Below the pieces are notes generated by a model. That model searched no databases, was not told the origin of the DNA, and saw only the letters and a list, made by a program, of their open reading frames with translations. DNA of 64,000 bases. It comes from Candidatus Aquicultor sp. (lineage in GTDB: Bacteria; Actinomycetota; Aquicultoria; Aquicultorales; Aquicultoraceae). Shown piece after piece: positions 16,105 to 24,421 of the stretch. Each line of letters begins with the position of its first letter. The stretch's first letter is position 1. A program made the position numbers and the translations under genes. The DNA is taken from assembly GCA_036504445.1 (NCBI GenBank), contig DASXVE010000019.1:1-64000 (forward strand), written 5' to 3'.

Positions 16105-17328
16105 CTATGTATCCTCGGAAACAAAACACTGGTCGATCAGGTGGTCCATCTTCTCTTTCTTGGTTTGCAGGTAGTGGATGTTATGATCTGTCGGTTTTAC
16201 CTGGATTGATACCCTTTCGACGATATTGAGGCCATAGCCCTCCAGGCCTATGATTTTTTTCGGGTTGTTAGTCATCAGGCGAATCGAGGTTAAACCGAGA
16301 TCCGCAAGAATCTGCGCACCAATACCGTAATCTCTCAGATCGGCAGGAAAACCAAGATCTGTGTTTGCCTGCACGGTGTCCCGACCGCATTCTTGCAGCT
16401 CATATGCACGTAGCTTGTTAAGAAGGCCGATACCGCGCCCTTCGTGCCCGAGGATGTAGAGGAGTACGCCCCTTCCTTCACTCTCAATCACCTTCATCGC
16501 CGTCTCAAGCTGTTCACCGCAATCACAGCGAAGCGAGTGGAATATATCGCCCGTCAAGCACTCGGAATGGACGCGAACCAACACGTTCTCCTGATTCGCA
16601 ACTGCGCCCTTTACCATTGCGAAATACTCTTTTCCGTCGAGTAAGCTCCTATAGCCGAGTGCCTTGAATTCGCCGTACTGTGTCGGCAAGGTTACCTCGG
16701 CGATACGCTCGACCAATTTCTCATTTCGGCGACGGTATTTTATTAGGTCGGCGACGCTTATGAGCTTAAGCCCATGCTCTTTTGCAACCTCTTGGAGCTG
16801 CGGAAGCCGGGCCATTGTCCCATCCTCGTTCATAATCTCGCAAATGACACCCGCGGGAAATAGCCCTGCTAGCCGGGCTAGGTCGGCTGCCGCTTCCGTG
16901 TGGCCTGCGCGCTCAAGTACGCCGCCCTTGCGCGCCCGCAACGGAAAAACGTGACCGGGCCGGGAAATGTGCTCAGGTGTACTATTCGGGTCGATAACCG
17001 TTTGTATTGTAACCGCCCTGTCGTGCGCCGAGATACCGGTAGTAATTTTCCCCTTCGCCCCGATTGAAACGGTAAAGGCCGTTCCCTGCTCGGAAGTATT
17101 ATCACACACCATTGCCGGTATCTTCAGCTCATCAAGCCGCTCTCCTATACACGGCATACAGATAAGCCCGCGGCCGTATCTTGCCATAAAATTAACCGCC
17201 TCCGGAGTCACCTTCTCGGCCGCCATTAAGAAATCGCCCTCGTTTTCCCTGTCTTCATCGTCAACGACGATAATAATCATTCCTTCTTTTAAATCGCCTA
17301 TGGCGTCTTCAACTCGATCTAACATCAT
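16105..17328 (-). CDS. ribBA: Bifunctional DHBP synthase / GTP cyclohydrolase II
   Basis: 407 residues. The N-terminal half (about 1-200) is 3,4-dihydroxy-2-butanone-4-phosphate synthase with [10 protein letters not shown] for metal binding and the HTEAA region. The C-terminal half (about 205-400) is GTP cyclohydrolase II with the zinc cluster [16 protein letters not shown] and the GHEGRGIG segment. Together they supply both precursors that RibD/RibH join. GGAGGAG lies close before the ATG. It lies 24 bases after ribE and upstream of ribH in a compact operon. Confidence 0.97.
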   Translation of the reverse strand: MMLDRVEDAIGDLKEGMIIIVVDDEDRENEGDFLMAAEKVTPEAVNFMARYGRGLICMPCIGERLDELKIPAMVCDNTSEQGTAFTVSIGAKGKITTGISAHDRAVTIQTVIDPNSTPEHISRPGHVFPLRARKGGVLERAGHTEAAADLARLAGLFPAGVICEIMNEDGTMARLPQLQEVAKEHGLKLISVADLIKYRRRNEKLVERIAEVTLPTQYGEFKALGYRSLLDGKEYFAMVKGAVANQENVLVRVHSECLTGDIFHSLRCDCGEQLETAMKVIESEGRGVLLYILGHEGRGIGLLNKLRAYELQECGRDTVQANTDLGFPADLRDYGIGAQILADLGLTSIRLMTNNPKKIIGLEGYGLNIVERVSIQVKPTDHNIHYLQTKKEKMDHLIDQCFVSEDT

Positions 17329-17352
17329 ATCTCTCCTCCCCTGCTTGAGGGT

Positions 17353-17997
17353 TTATTCAAAACCGTTCTCTCGAAGTGCATCCATTGTAATACCTGGTCT
17401 CGGCCCCTGGTGCTGAGCCACAAACTTTGCAACGTATTTTCCTATCATGTCTGCCTCAAGGTTTACTTTATCTCCACTCTTCTTGAAGCCAAGCGTTGTC
17501 ATCTTGGCGGTATGCGGAATAATCGATACCGTAATGTGCCCTTGCCCATAGTCAATCACCGTGAGGCTGATGCCATCTGCTGCAACCGAACCGCGATCAA
17601 CCAGATACCGGGTTACCGCCTCCGGCGCGGACATTTTAATGATAAGAGCATTCTTTTGCACGGTTTTTGATCGTATAGTGCCGACACCGTCGACATGACC
17701 CGCTACCATATGTCCGCCGAGCCTGCTGGAAAGCGTCAGCGCCCGCTCAAGGTTAACCGCTTCTCCGGGCTTAATTTCATCCAGGTCGCTCTTTGCGAGC
17801 GTTTCAGGCATAACATCAACGGTAAAAGCGCCGCTCGTTTTCGATGCCGCAGTCAGGCAAATGCCGTTTACGGCAATCGAATCACCGAGCGTAACCTCAG
17901 GCGTGAGCTTCGGCGCCGCAATTTCGATTATGAAATCATCGGTCCCGCGTTTTATCGATTTTATCGTGCCCAGTTCCTCTATGATTCCGGTAAACAT
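17353..17997 (-). CDS. ribE: Riboflavin synthase, alpha chain
   Basis: 214 residues starting MFTGIIEELG, the family's standard opening. Two repeated lumazine-binding barrels are seen: one with GDSIAVNGICLT and one with DRGSVAADGISLTV. It dismutates two lumazines to riboflavin plus a pyrimidine that is recycled. The ATG at 17997 is preferred over the in-frame TTG at 18003 by AGGATTG spacing and family start. It lies between ribD and ribBA. Confidence 0.97.
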   Translation of the reverse strand: MFTGIIEELGTIKSIKRGTDDFIIEIAAPKLTPEVTLGDSIAVNGICLTAASKTSGAFTVDVMPETLAKSDLDEIKPGEAVNLERALTLSSRLGGHMVAGHVDGVGTIRSKTVQKNALIIKMSAPEAVTRYLVDRGSVAADGISLTVIDYGQGHITVSIIPHTAKMTTLGFKKSGDKVNLEADMIGKYVAKFVAQHQGPRPGITMDALRENGFE

Positions 17998-18096
17998 AAA
18001 CAATCCTACCTATCTTTTACGCTCGCTTTTTAAACCTTGTTCGTGCAAAGTCGATCGTGCTGAAGTGAAGGGCCTAGGCGAATGCATCGCTCAGCA

Positions 18097-19206
18097 CTAC
18101 CTAGGATACGCTTCGATCAAGATATCTTCTCCTAGCCGCTCAACACGCTCGATGCGAAGCTCGCGCACCGCATCGAGCTTATCCCCGATTACATCAACGC
18201 CCTGCTCCCCAATCAGCTTTGGCGCCACAAAAAGCATATATTTATCGACCAAGCCGGCTCGTGCAAACGATGCGATAAGCTTACTGCCGCCTTCAACCAT
18301 AATACTTGAGATGTGCCGTTCACCGAGCTCTTCCAGTAGCATTTCGAGGTCGACCGAACCATCCCACGCATCGATTTTTAGTACATCGATACCACGCGCT
18401 GCCAGGTCTTCCCTGTTCTGGCGCGGCGCAAACGCAGTGGTGGCAAGAATCGTCTGTACGTCGTTCGCTGTTCTTACGATATTGCTGTCCAACGGCAGCT
18501 TGGCCCGCGAATCGACGATAATGCGAATCGGGTTCCTGGTATCTTCAATGTCCAACCTGGTAGTAAGCTTGGGGTTGTCGGTACGTGCGGTGCCGACTCC
18601 AACCATGATCGCGTCATACTCGTTTCGCAGTTCGTGCGCTCTTCTTAATGCTTCTTCACCGGTAATAGCGGTCTGCTTGCCTTCCTGTGCGGCTATCTTA
18701 CCATCGAGGCTCATCGCCGCTTTGACGATGATAAACGGGCGTCCGGTGGTTATGAACTTGATAAATACCTCATTCTGCCGCGCAACAACATCGGCAAGAA
18801 CTCCGTGTTCGACTTCGATGCCGGCATCGCGCAATTGTTTGATGCCGCTACCGGCGCACTGCGGGTTGGGGTCGATCATCCCGACGATGACCTTCTTAAT
18901 GCCGGCGTTGATTATCGCTTCGGTGCATGGCGGTGTACGCCCGAAGTGGTTGCAAGGTTCAAGCGAAACAACCATAGTCGCTCCGGCCACGTCTTCCGTA
19001 GAGGCCATAAGTGCATTTACCTCGGCATGCGGATTGCCCGCTTTTTTATGGAAGCCTTCACCGATAATGCGGTCGTCCTTAACAATGAGCGCTCCAACCA
19101 TAGGGTTAGGACTTGTTGTACCGCGACCTTTCTCCGCAAGGTCAATCGCCCGCCGCATGAGCTCTTCAACCGTATAGGTGTTGTGTGTAGCCGTATCCTC
19201 GTACAT
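18097..19206 (-). CDS. ribD: Bifunctional pyrimidine deaminase/reductase
   Basis: 369 residues. The N-terminal deaminase (about 1-150) has zinc-binding HAEVNAL and PCNHFGRTPPC. The C-terminal reductase (about 155-365) has KAAMSLDGKIA and MVEGGSKL. It carries out steps two and three of riboflavin synthesis. ATG 19206 is chosen because the product then begins just before the deaminase domain and matches the usual length; the longer frame would run back into the terminator and FMN riboswitch. First gene of the operon ribD-ribE-ribBA-ribH. Confidence 0.96.
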   Translation of the reverse strand: MYEDTATHNTYTVEELMRRAIDLAEKGRGTTSPNPMVGALIVKDDRIIGEGFHKKAGNPHAEVNALMASTEDVAGATMVVSLEPCNHFGRTPPCTEAIINAGIKKVIVGMIDPNPQCAGSGIKQLRDAGIEVEHGVLADVVARQNEVFIKFITTGRPFIIVKAAMSLDGKIAAQEGKQTAITGEEALRRAHELRNEYDAIMVGVGTARTDNPKLTTRLDIEDTRNPIRIIVDSRAKLPLDSNIVRTANDVQTILATTAFAPRQNREDLAARGIDVLKIDAWDGSVDLEMLLEELGERHISSIMVEGGSKLIASFARAGLVDKYMLFVAPKLIGEQGVDVIGDKLDAVRELRIERVERLGEDILIEAYPR

Positions 19207-19255
19207 GAACCATCCAACCTTACGACCTTCGACCGGCAAAAACCATTTTTGTGCA

Positions 19256-19286
19256 AATAAAAAAGCGCCCGGAGAAAGCCAGGCGC
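19256..19286 (-). terminator. Terminator of the FMN riboswitch
   Basis: On the minus strand GCGCCTGG, CTTTCT, CCGGGCGC is followed by TTTTTTATTT, between the aptamer and ribD. This is the expression platform: FMN binding should favour this hairpin and stop transcription. Confidence 0.85.
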
Positions 19287-19328
19287 AAACATGAAGCATA
19301 CAGTTAAATAATTCACACGTTTTGCCAA

Positions 19329-19500
19329 AACCTTCTCCCATCCAGACTGTACTGTCGGCTCCGGAATCACACCGGATCTGCTTCGGTTGCACCTAGCAAC
19401 TTTAATCTTTAGCTTTTTGGCGCTTGAAGCTCGCGGGCTAACCTGAGAAACCTCAGGATTACCGCCGGTCGGGAATTTCACCCTGCCCCGAAGGTCGATA
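19329..19500 (-). promoter_or_regulatory. FMN riboswitch (RFN element)
   Basis: The conserved parts are all present in order on the minus strand: CTTCGGGGCAGGGTGAAATT near the 5' end, CCCGACCGGCGGT, AGCCCGCGAGC, GCAGATCCGGTG, GATTCCGGAGCCGAC and AGTCTGGATGGGAGAAG. The ends close as the P1 stem. It precedes ribD and is followed by a terminator, so it represses the operon when FMN is abundant. Confidence 0.97.
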
Positions 19501-19514
19501 TTTAATTAACAACC

Positions 19515-19544
19515 ATTTTAGCAGATAATTGCCCAAAAGCGCAA
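19515..19544 (-). promoter_or_regulatory. Probable promoter of the riboflavin operon
   Basis: -35-like TTGCGC (19539-19544), 18-base spacer, -10 TAAAAT (19515-19520), ending 15 bases before the FMN aptamer. The -10 is good and the -35 weak. Confidence 0.5.
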
Positions 19545-19585
19545 ACTGGACAGCTAAAAATGCAGACAATATCGGCTAATAGATC

Positions 19586-20254
19586 CTACTCCGATATTGA
19601 TTTTCGAATATCACGTACTGCTTGCGGTATATCCTCTGCACAAAACACCGCAGAGCCGGCCACCAGAATATCGGCGCCTTTTAGGACAACTTTATCTGCG
19701 TTATCGGCCGATATACCGCCATCGACTTGTATCATGATATCCAAGCCCTTTGAATCGATCATGTGCCGGATGACTTCGATCTTCTCCAGCGCGTTCGGGA
19801 TAAACTTTTGTCCCCCAAAGCCAGGGTTAACCGACATAACCAGGACAAAGTCTATATCGTCAAGAACATGATGCAGATGCGTTACCGGGGTTGCGGGATT
19901 AAGCGCAATACCGGCTTTGACCCCTGGATACTCTTTGATTTTCTGTACGATGCGGTGCGCGTGGTGTGTGGCCTCAACGTGAAACGAGAGCCATGATGCG
20001 CCGGCCTCGATAAACGCATCTATGTGGAGCTCGGGGTTTTCAATCATAAGATGCACGTCGAGCGGTATGTTGGTAGTGCGTTTGAGCGCCTCCACCACTA
20101 ACGGCCCGATAGTGATATTCGGGACGAAGTGCCCGTCCATAACATCGATATGTAGCAAGTCGGCGCCGCCTTCACCGGCCAGCGCAACCTGCTCGGCCAG
20201 GCGTGAAAAATCAGCAGACAGTATCGATGGTGCCAGAAGTATATCTCGTTTCAT
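19586..20254 (-). CDS. rpe: Ribulose-phosphate 3-epimerase
   Basis: 222 residues, TIM barrel. Family motifs: APSILSADFSRL, HIDVMDGHFVPN, DVHLMIENP, MSVNPGFGGQKFI and QVDGGIS, containing the metal-binding His and Asp residues. It interconverts ribulose 5-phosphate and xylulose 5-phosphate in the pentose phosphate pathway. The ATG at 20254 has AAGGATGA at good spacing; the ATG at 20260 overlaps it. It lies between the lipoprotein gene and the FMN riboswitch, as in other actinobacterial genomes where rpe precedes rib genes. Confidence 0.96.
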   Translation of the reverse strand: MKRDILLAPSILSADFSRLAEQVALAGEGGADLLHIDVMDGHFVPNITIGPLVVEALKRTTNIPLDVHLMIENPELHIDAFIEAGASWLSFHVEATHHAHRIVQKIKEYPGVKAGIALNPATPVTHLHHVLDDIDFVLVMSVNPGFGGQKFIPNALEKIEVIRHMIDSKGLDIMIQVDGGISADNADKVVLKGADILVAGSAVFCAEDIPQAVRDIRKSISE

Positions 20255-20377
20255 TCTCATCCTTTTTTATCTCTGCACTGCAATTACTTAACGGCCGGTC
20301 ACAATGCGGCGCGTAACATCACGCCACATCATACACTATCGCATAGTATCGGAAGAAACTTGTAGCCGGATAAGAAG

Positions 20378-21328
20378 CTATAACGGTTCACGGCTTTTCT
20401 TAACCATCTCGAATATCTTGATCGTGGTCGCTTCAGGGGGCTCGCTGTTAACTTCGGTGACCGCAAATTTATCTTCGGAAAGCCACGTTATCGGTGATTC
20501 ATAAAACATATTAGGCCGTAAGAGCTTCTTGTATGCGATCCGCGTCACGTTGTAGATGTCAAAAATGGCAACAGTGTTATTCCCGGTTGTTGGATTTGAT
20601 TCTATACATGCCAACATGTCGCCTTTTGGCGATAGAGACGGTGAATTGTGGTCGCTTAAAATGAGCCGAGGCGTTGCATCTGTTTCATCAAGCTTAAGCG
20701 AATACACGTTATGCGGCAATCCATCAGGGTCATTGAGTGTGGCATAGTTGACGCTCGCATCGAAAAACAGCTCATCCTCGGAAGCCCATGACGGATTATC
20801 AGGATTGAGTTCTTTTGGCAGCTCAAGCTTAGTAAGCTTAGTCATCTTCACATCGTAGAGGTACAGCGCATTAACACCATCGCTGACCGGCTTAACCAGC
20901 ATTAGCCTATCTCCTGATGGCGAAGCGGCCACTGAGTAAAACTCGTTATTAAGCCTAAGCCTGTGTACTTTTTTAAACTCGTCTTGAACGCATACACCGT
21001 CCGGGGTAATAAAGTAAAGACCGATTTCTGATATCGATGGCGAAGTGCCGGCAAAAAGCAGTATCTCTACGCCATTTTTCAGCGAGTAAATTGATGAATC
21101 GGATGTTAAGGTATCGGCACGCTCGAATACCAGCGTATGCTGATCCTTCAGATATTGCGACGTGAGACCCGCGATTGAATTAGTCTCACGAAGGACTTTT
21201 GTCTCTTGACCCTTTATGCCGCGTTTTCCACCTAGTAGCTGCTTGTCATCCGCCTGGGCACATCCATTGAGCAGTGGTAGAAGGGCAAGCATTACTACAA
21301 GTGCGCTCCCTAAGAGTACCTTCTTCAT
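20378..21328 (-). CDS. Lipoprotein with TolB-like beta-propeller
   Basis: 316 residues. The signal peptide ends in lipobox LLNGC, so the mature protein is lipid-anchored outside the membrane. The rest shows repeating strands with SPSGDRLML, DNPSWASEDELF and SLSPKGDMLAC, the spacing of WD40/TolB-like propeller blades. ATG 21328 is preferred over 21379 because the signal peptide begins there and AGGAT lies upstream. The partner is unknown. It sits alone between rsmB and rpe, which is not part of the conserved order and may be a local insertion. Confidence 0.75.
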   Translation of the reverse strand: MKKVLLGSALVVMLALLPLLNGCAQADDKQLLGGKRGIKGQETKVLRETNSIAGLTSQYLKDQHTLVFERADTLTSDSSIYSLKNGVEILLFAGTSPSISEIGLYFITPDGVCVQDEFKKVHRLRLNNEFYSVAASPSGDRLMLVKPVSDGVNALYLYDVKMTKLTKLELPKELNPDNPSWASEDELFFDASVNYATLNDPDGLPHNVYSLKLDETDATPRLILSDHNSPSLSPKGDMLACIESNPTTGNNTVAIFDIYNVTRIAYKKLLRPNMFYESPITWLSEDKFAVTEVNSEPPEATTIKIFEMVKKSREPL

Positions 21329-21471
21329 ATGTTCTATCCTGCAGTTAATCGAACCTATGTAACCCGGGTTACATTTCACCGGTTACATAATAATATAGCG
21401 CTCTTAGCTAAATTTAACAATTGATTTGGTGGAGATTGTTTACAATTTGTTAAACTTTTAACATTTGCGGG

Positions 21472-22812
21472 TTACTCGAAGCGCTTAAGCCGGGCGATAA
21501 AGAGCCCGTCTATTCCTTGCGTGGGCATGAGTTGGATCATGCCGTCTCGTACGTGCGGTTTTATGCTCTCAGAAAGATATGGTGCAATATCATCGATAAA
21601 GAAGTCGTCCCGCGTCCGCAAGAAATGCTCGACGACGAGGCTTGTTTCCTGCTTGGTTAACGTGCATACCGAATAGACGATAATCCCGCCGGGCCGAACA
21701 TGATCGGCGACAGCGCTGAGTATCTGCGTCTGGATATTTGACAGTTCGATGATCTGTTCCGGCGTTTTTGTCCACCTGGCATCCGGCCGCCGGGCAAGAA
21801 CCCCGAGGCCTGAGCACGGGGCGTCAACAAGTATCTTGTCGACCGGCTCTTTGATTACGGATTTGAGTTTGGTCGCATCACCTTGCAGCGCGAGCGTGTT
21901 TTTCACACCCATGCGATTGATGTTTTGCTTGAGAAGGTTGACGCGGTTGGGGCTAAGATCGACCGCGACAATTCTGCCCTTATTCTGCATGAGCTGGGCC
22001 ATGTGGGTGGTCTTACCTCCGGGTGCGGCCGCCACATCAAGTATCGATTCGCCCGGGTGCGGGTCGACTACGTGGGCTATCATCATCGAGCTCTGGTCTT
22101 GCACGTAGAATAACCCCTCTTTAAACTGGGGCAGCTGGCTCAAATCACCGGTTCCCTTAACTGCGAGCGCTTCGCTTAAATACCTGCCGGGTTCAACCGT
22201 CCAGCCGGCTTCTCTCAGACTCGCGGCCAGCTCGTCCGGTGTGGTCTTTAGCGTATTGACTCTAATTGTGAGCTGCGGCGGTTGATTATCAGCTCTACAA
22301 AGCGCTTCGGTCTCTTCAAGACCGAACTCTTCGACCCACATTTTAACCAGCCATAACGGGTGAAAGTACTTCAGCGAGATGTAATCAAGCGGATCGGTCT
22401 CGATACTAGGCCAGGGCAATGAATCTCTCTCACGCGAAATGGTTCGCAGCATACCGTTAACGAACTTCGGGATGCCCGGGTGGAAATGCTTCTTCGCGAT
22501 GTTAACCGATTCATTTATTACCGCATGGTCGGGCACATCCATATAAAAGATCTGGTAAACCGACATACGGATTAGGTCGAGCACAAGCCCGGGAATCTTA
22601 CCGAGTTTTTGCTTTGAGAACTGTTTGATGATCCAGTCGAGTGTCCCGCACGCCCTGAGCGTGCCGTAGGTAAGCTCGGTTACAAACGCCTTGTCACGGC
22701 GGTCGAGGTCACTCTCCTGAAGCTTCTTGGGTAGAAGCAGGTTTGCATAGCTCCCGGTTTTATGAACCCGGTGGATGACCTCAAGCGCAATCTCTCGTGA
22801 GGATTTTGCCAT
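21472..22812 (-). CDS. rsmB: 16S rRNA (cytosine-967-C5)-methyltransferase
   Basis: 446 residues. An N-terminal NusB-like RNA-binding domain (about 1-140) is joined to a Rossmann methyltransferase with the SAM loop DVAAAPGGKTTH, the motif DAPCSGLG, and the catalytic Cys in YSVCTLTKQE. It methylates C967 of 16S rRNA. It follows fmt with a one-base gap, giving the common def-fmt-rsmB arrangement. Confidence 0.95.
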   Translation of the reverse strand: MAKSSREIALEVIHRVHKTGSYANLLLPKKLQESDLDRRDKAFVTELTYGTLRACGTLDWIIKQFSKQKLGKIPGLVLDLIRMSVYQIFYMDVPDHAVINESVNIAKKHFHPGIPKFVNGMLRTISRERDSLPWPSIETDPLDYISLKYFHPLWLVKMWVEEFGLEETEALCRADNQPPQLTIRVNTLKTTPDELAASLREAGWTVEPGRYLSEALAVKGTGDLSQLPQFKEGLFYVQDQSSMMIAHVVDPHPGESILDVAAAPGGKTTHMAQLMQNKGRIVAVDLSPNRVNLLKQNINRMGVKNTLALQGDATKLKSVIKEPVDKILVDAPCSGLGVLARRPDARWTKTPEQIIELSNIQTQILSAVADHVRPGGIIVYSVCTLTKQETSLVVEHFLRTRDDFFIDDIAPYLSESIKPHVRDGMIQLMPTQGIDGLFIARLKRFE

Positions 22813-22813
22813 A

Positions 22814-23761
22814 TTAACCTAACCTATCGCCGACAGCCAAGCGGTATCCCCGCACGAACTCGGCGCCGGTCATCTTCTTCTTATTTGCCGGTTGTACTTC
22901 AACCAAAAGAAGCGGTTCGGTGCCTGTTGCGATATATGGACCACGATTTTTGTCTATATAAACAATCGTGCCGGGTTCCGGCTGATCGAACCCAACATTA
23001 ACATCTTCGGACGGCCGGACGGCCCGCCAGACCTTAAGCATCATGCCGTTTACGTGCGTGTGCGCCCCCGGTTTAGGATTGAGCGCCCGCACCTGGTTCC
23101 GGATTACGTCAGCCGGCTTTTCCCAACGGATCTCCTCGTCATCATCGGTAATTTTACCGGCATAGACAACCCCCGTCTCATCTTGTTTGCGCGGTGTTAT
23201 TTCTCCACGCTCTAAGCCGTCTAACGTTGCCAGAACGAGTTTGCCTGCTATATTTGAGAGCTGTAAAGCTAGGGTCTCAGCGGTATCTTCCGGCTTGATA
23301 GGCGTTTCTGCTTGCATGAGTATATCGCCTGCATCGAGCTCCGGTGACAGCTGGATTATTGAGACACCGGTGATTTTATCGTCCGCCATAATCGCGCGTT
23401 GGATTGGGGCCGCGCCTCGCCAGCGCGGAAGCAGCGATGGATGCACGTTAATAATGCCGTACCTGGGCAGATCAAGCAACCATATGGGAATAATTTTGCC
23501 GTATGCAAAAACAACGCCGATATCCGGCCGCATATCCTGTATTTGTATTCTAAAGCTCTCATCTTTTAAAGTTGGTGGTTGCACTACCGGAATGCCTTCT
23601 TCCAGGGCGAATAGTTTTACCGGGGGTGGGGTTAGTTTCTGCTGGCGGCCAGCCGGCTTATCGGGTATTGTCACTACAAGCAGCAACTCATGTTTCGATT
23701 CAATGATATTTCTCAAAACGGGTATCGCCAGCTGGGGCGTCCCCATAAAGAATACGCGCAT
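22814..23761 (-). CDS. fmt: Methionyl-tRNA formyltransferase
   Basis: 315 residues. The N-terminal formyl-transferase domain has the signature HPSLLPRWRGAAPIQ and the catalytic Asn-His-Asp set within it and in DAGDIL; a C-terminal OB-like domain binds tRNA. It formylates Met-tRNAi using 10-formyl-THF. It lies between def and rsmB, the standard initiator-Met cluster. The start is ATG with the family-typical MRVFFMGTPQLAIPVL. Confidence 0.96.
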   Translation of the reverse strand: MRVFFMGTPQLAIPVLRNIIESKHELLLVVTIPDKPAGRQQKLTPPPVKLFALEEGIPVVQPPTLKDESFRIQIQDMRPDIGVVFAYGKIIPIWLLDLPRYGIINVHPSLLPRWRGAAPIQRAIMADDKITGVSIIQLSPELDAGDILMQAETPIKPEDTAETLALQLSNIAGKLVLATLDGLERGEITPRKQDETGVVYAGKITDDDEEIRWEKPADVIRNQVRALNPKPGAHTHVNGMMLKVWRAVRPSEDVNVGFDQPEPGTIVYIDKNRGPYIATGTEPLLLVEVQPANKKKMTGAEFVRGYRLAVGDRLG

Positions 23762-23871
23762 ATCAATTCCCTTCTAAGACGCTATATATCTACAAAGAGC
23801 AAACCATTTCACAGGGGTTCCGGGCTGTCTTAATTCGGGTTTGTACCCAATTTTGAACGAACTGCACCTCA

Positions 23872-24372
23872 TTAGAGCAATGGAACGCTGCGCGTGATTT
23901 CTTTAAGCACGCGTTTCTTCTCTTCCGCTGTCGTCCGGTCGAGAATCAAAATCCCATTCAAATGATCGACCTCATGCTGCAAGACCCGTGCCTTAAGCCC
24001 TTCCGCATCGAACTCAACGGGCTTACCGTCTTGATCGAGCGCTTTGAAATGGATTTTATCTGCGCGAGACACCATCATATAGATGACCTTAGCGCCGACG
24101 CTCAAGCAGCCCTCTTCCATATCATCTGTTTCTTCGCTCATCCAGGTAATCTCGGGGTTAATAAAAACCATCAACTTCTCGTCGACTTCCACGACTATGA
24201 CGCTTTTAAGCACGCCGACCTGGTTTGCGGCCAATCCCATACCGGGCGCCGCATACATAGTATCGATCATGTTCTTAATGAGCTTATGCAGTTCATCATC
24301 GATTGTTTCAACCGGCCGCACTTTTTCCTTAAGTACGGGGTCTGGAAATTTTCTAATCGGCAAAATCGCCAC
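23872..24372 (-). CDS. def: Peptide deformylase
   Basis: 166 residues. All three metal motifs are present: GMGLAANQ, EGCLS and HEVDH. It removes formyl from nascent N-terminal Met. The GTG at 24372, preceded by TTGGAGGAA, gives the usual start VAILPIRKFPDPVL; the longer ATG frame at 24402 would carry the ribosome-binding site inside it. It lies between priA and fmt. Confidence 0.95.
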   Translation of the reverse strand: MAILPIRKFPDPVLKEKVRPVETIDDELHKLIKNMIDTMYAAPGMGLAANQVGVLKSVIVVEVDEKLMVFINPEITWMSEETDDMEEGCLSVGAKVIYMMVSRADKIHFKALDQDGKPVEFDAEGLKARVLQHEVDHLNGILILDRTTAEEKKRVLKEITRSVPLL

Positions 24373-24421
24373 GTCTATTCCTCCAATACTTCTACGGGCC
24401 ATGCTCGACCCGACTTATATC

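Noticed and set aside
17861-19177. A 438-codon plus-strand open frame opposite ribD/ribE
   Set aside because: It lies antisense to clear riboflavin genes, has a Ser/Arg-rich composition typical of reverse-frame translation, and no ribosome-binding site.
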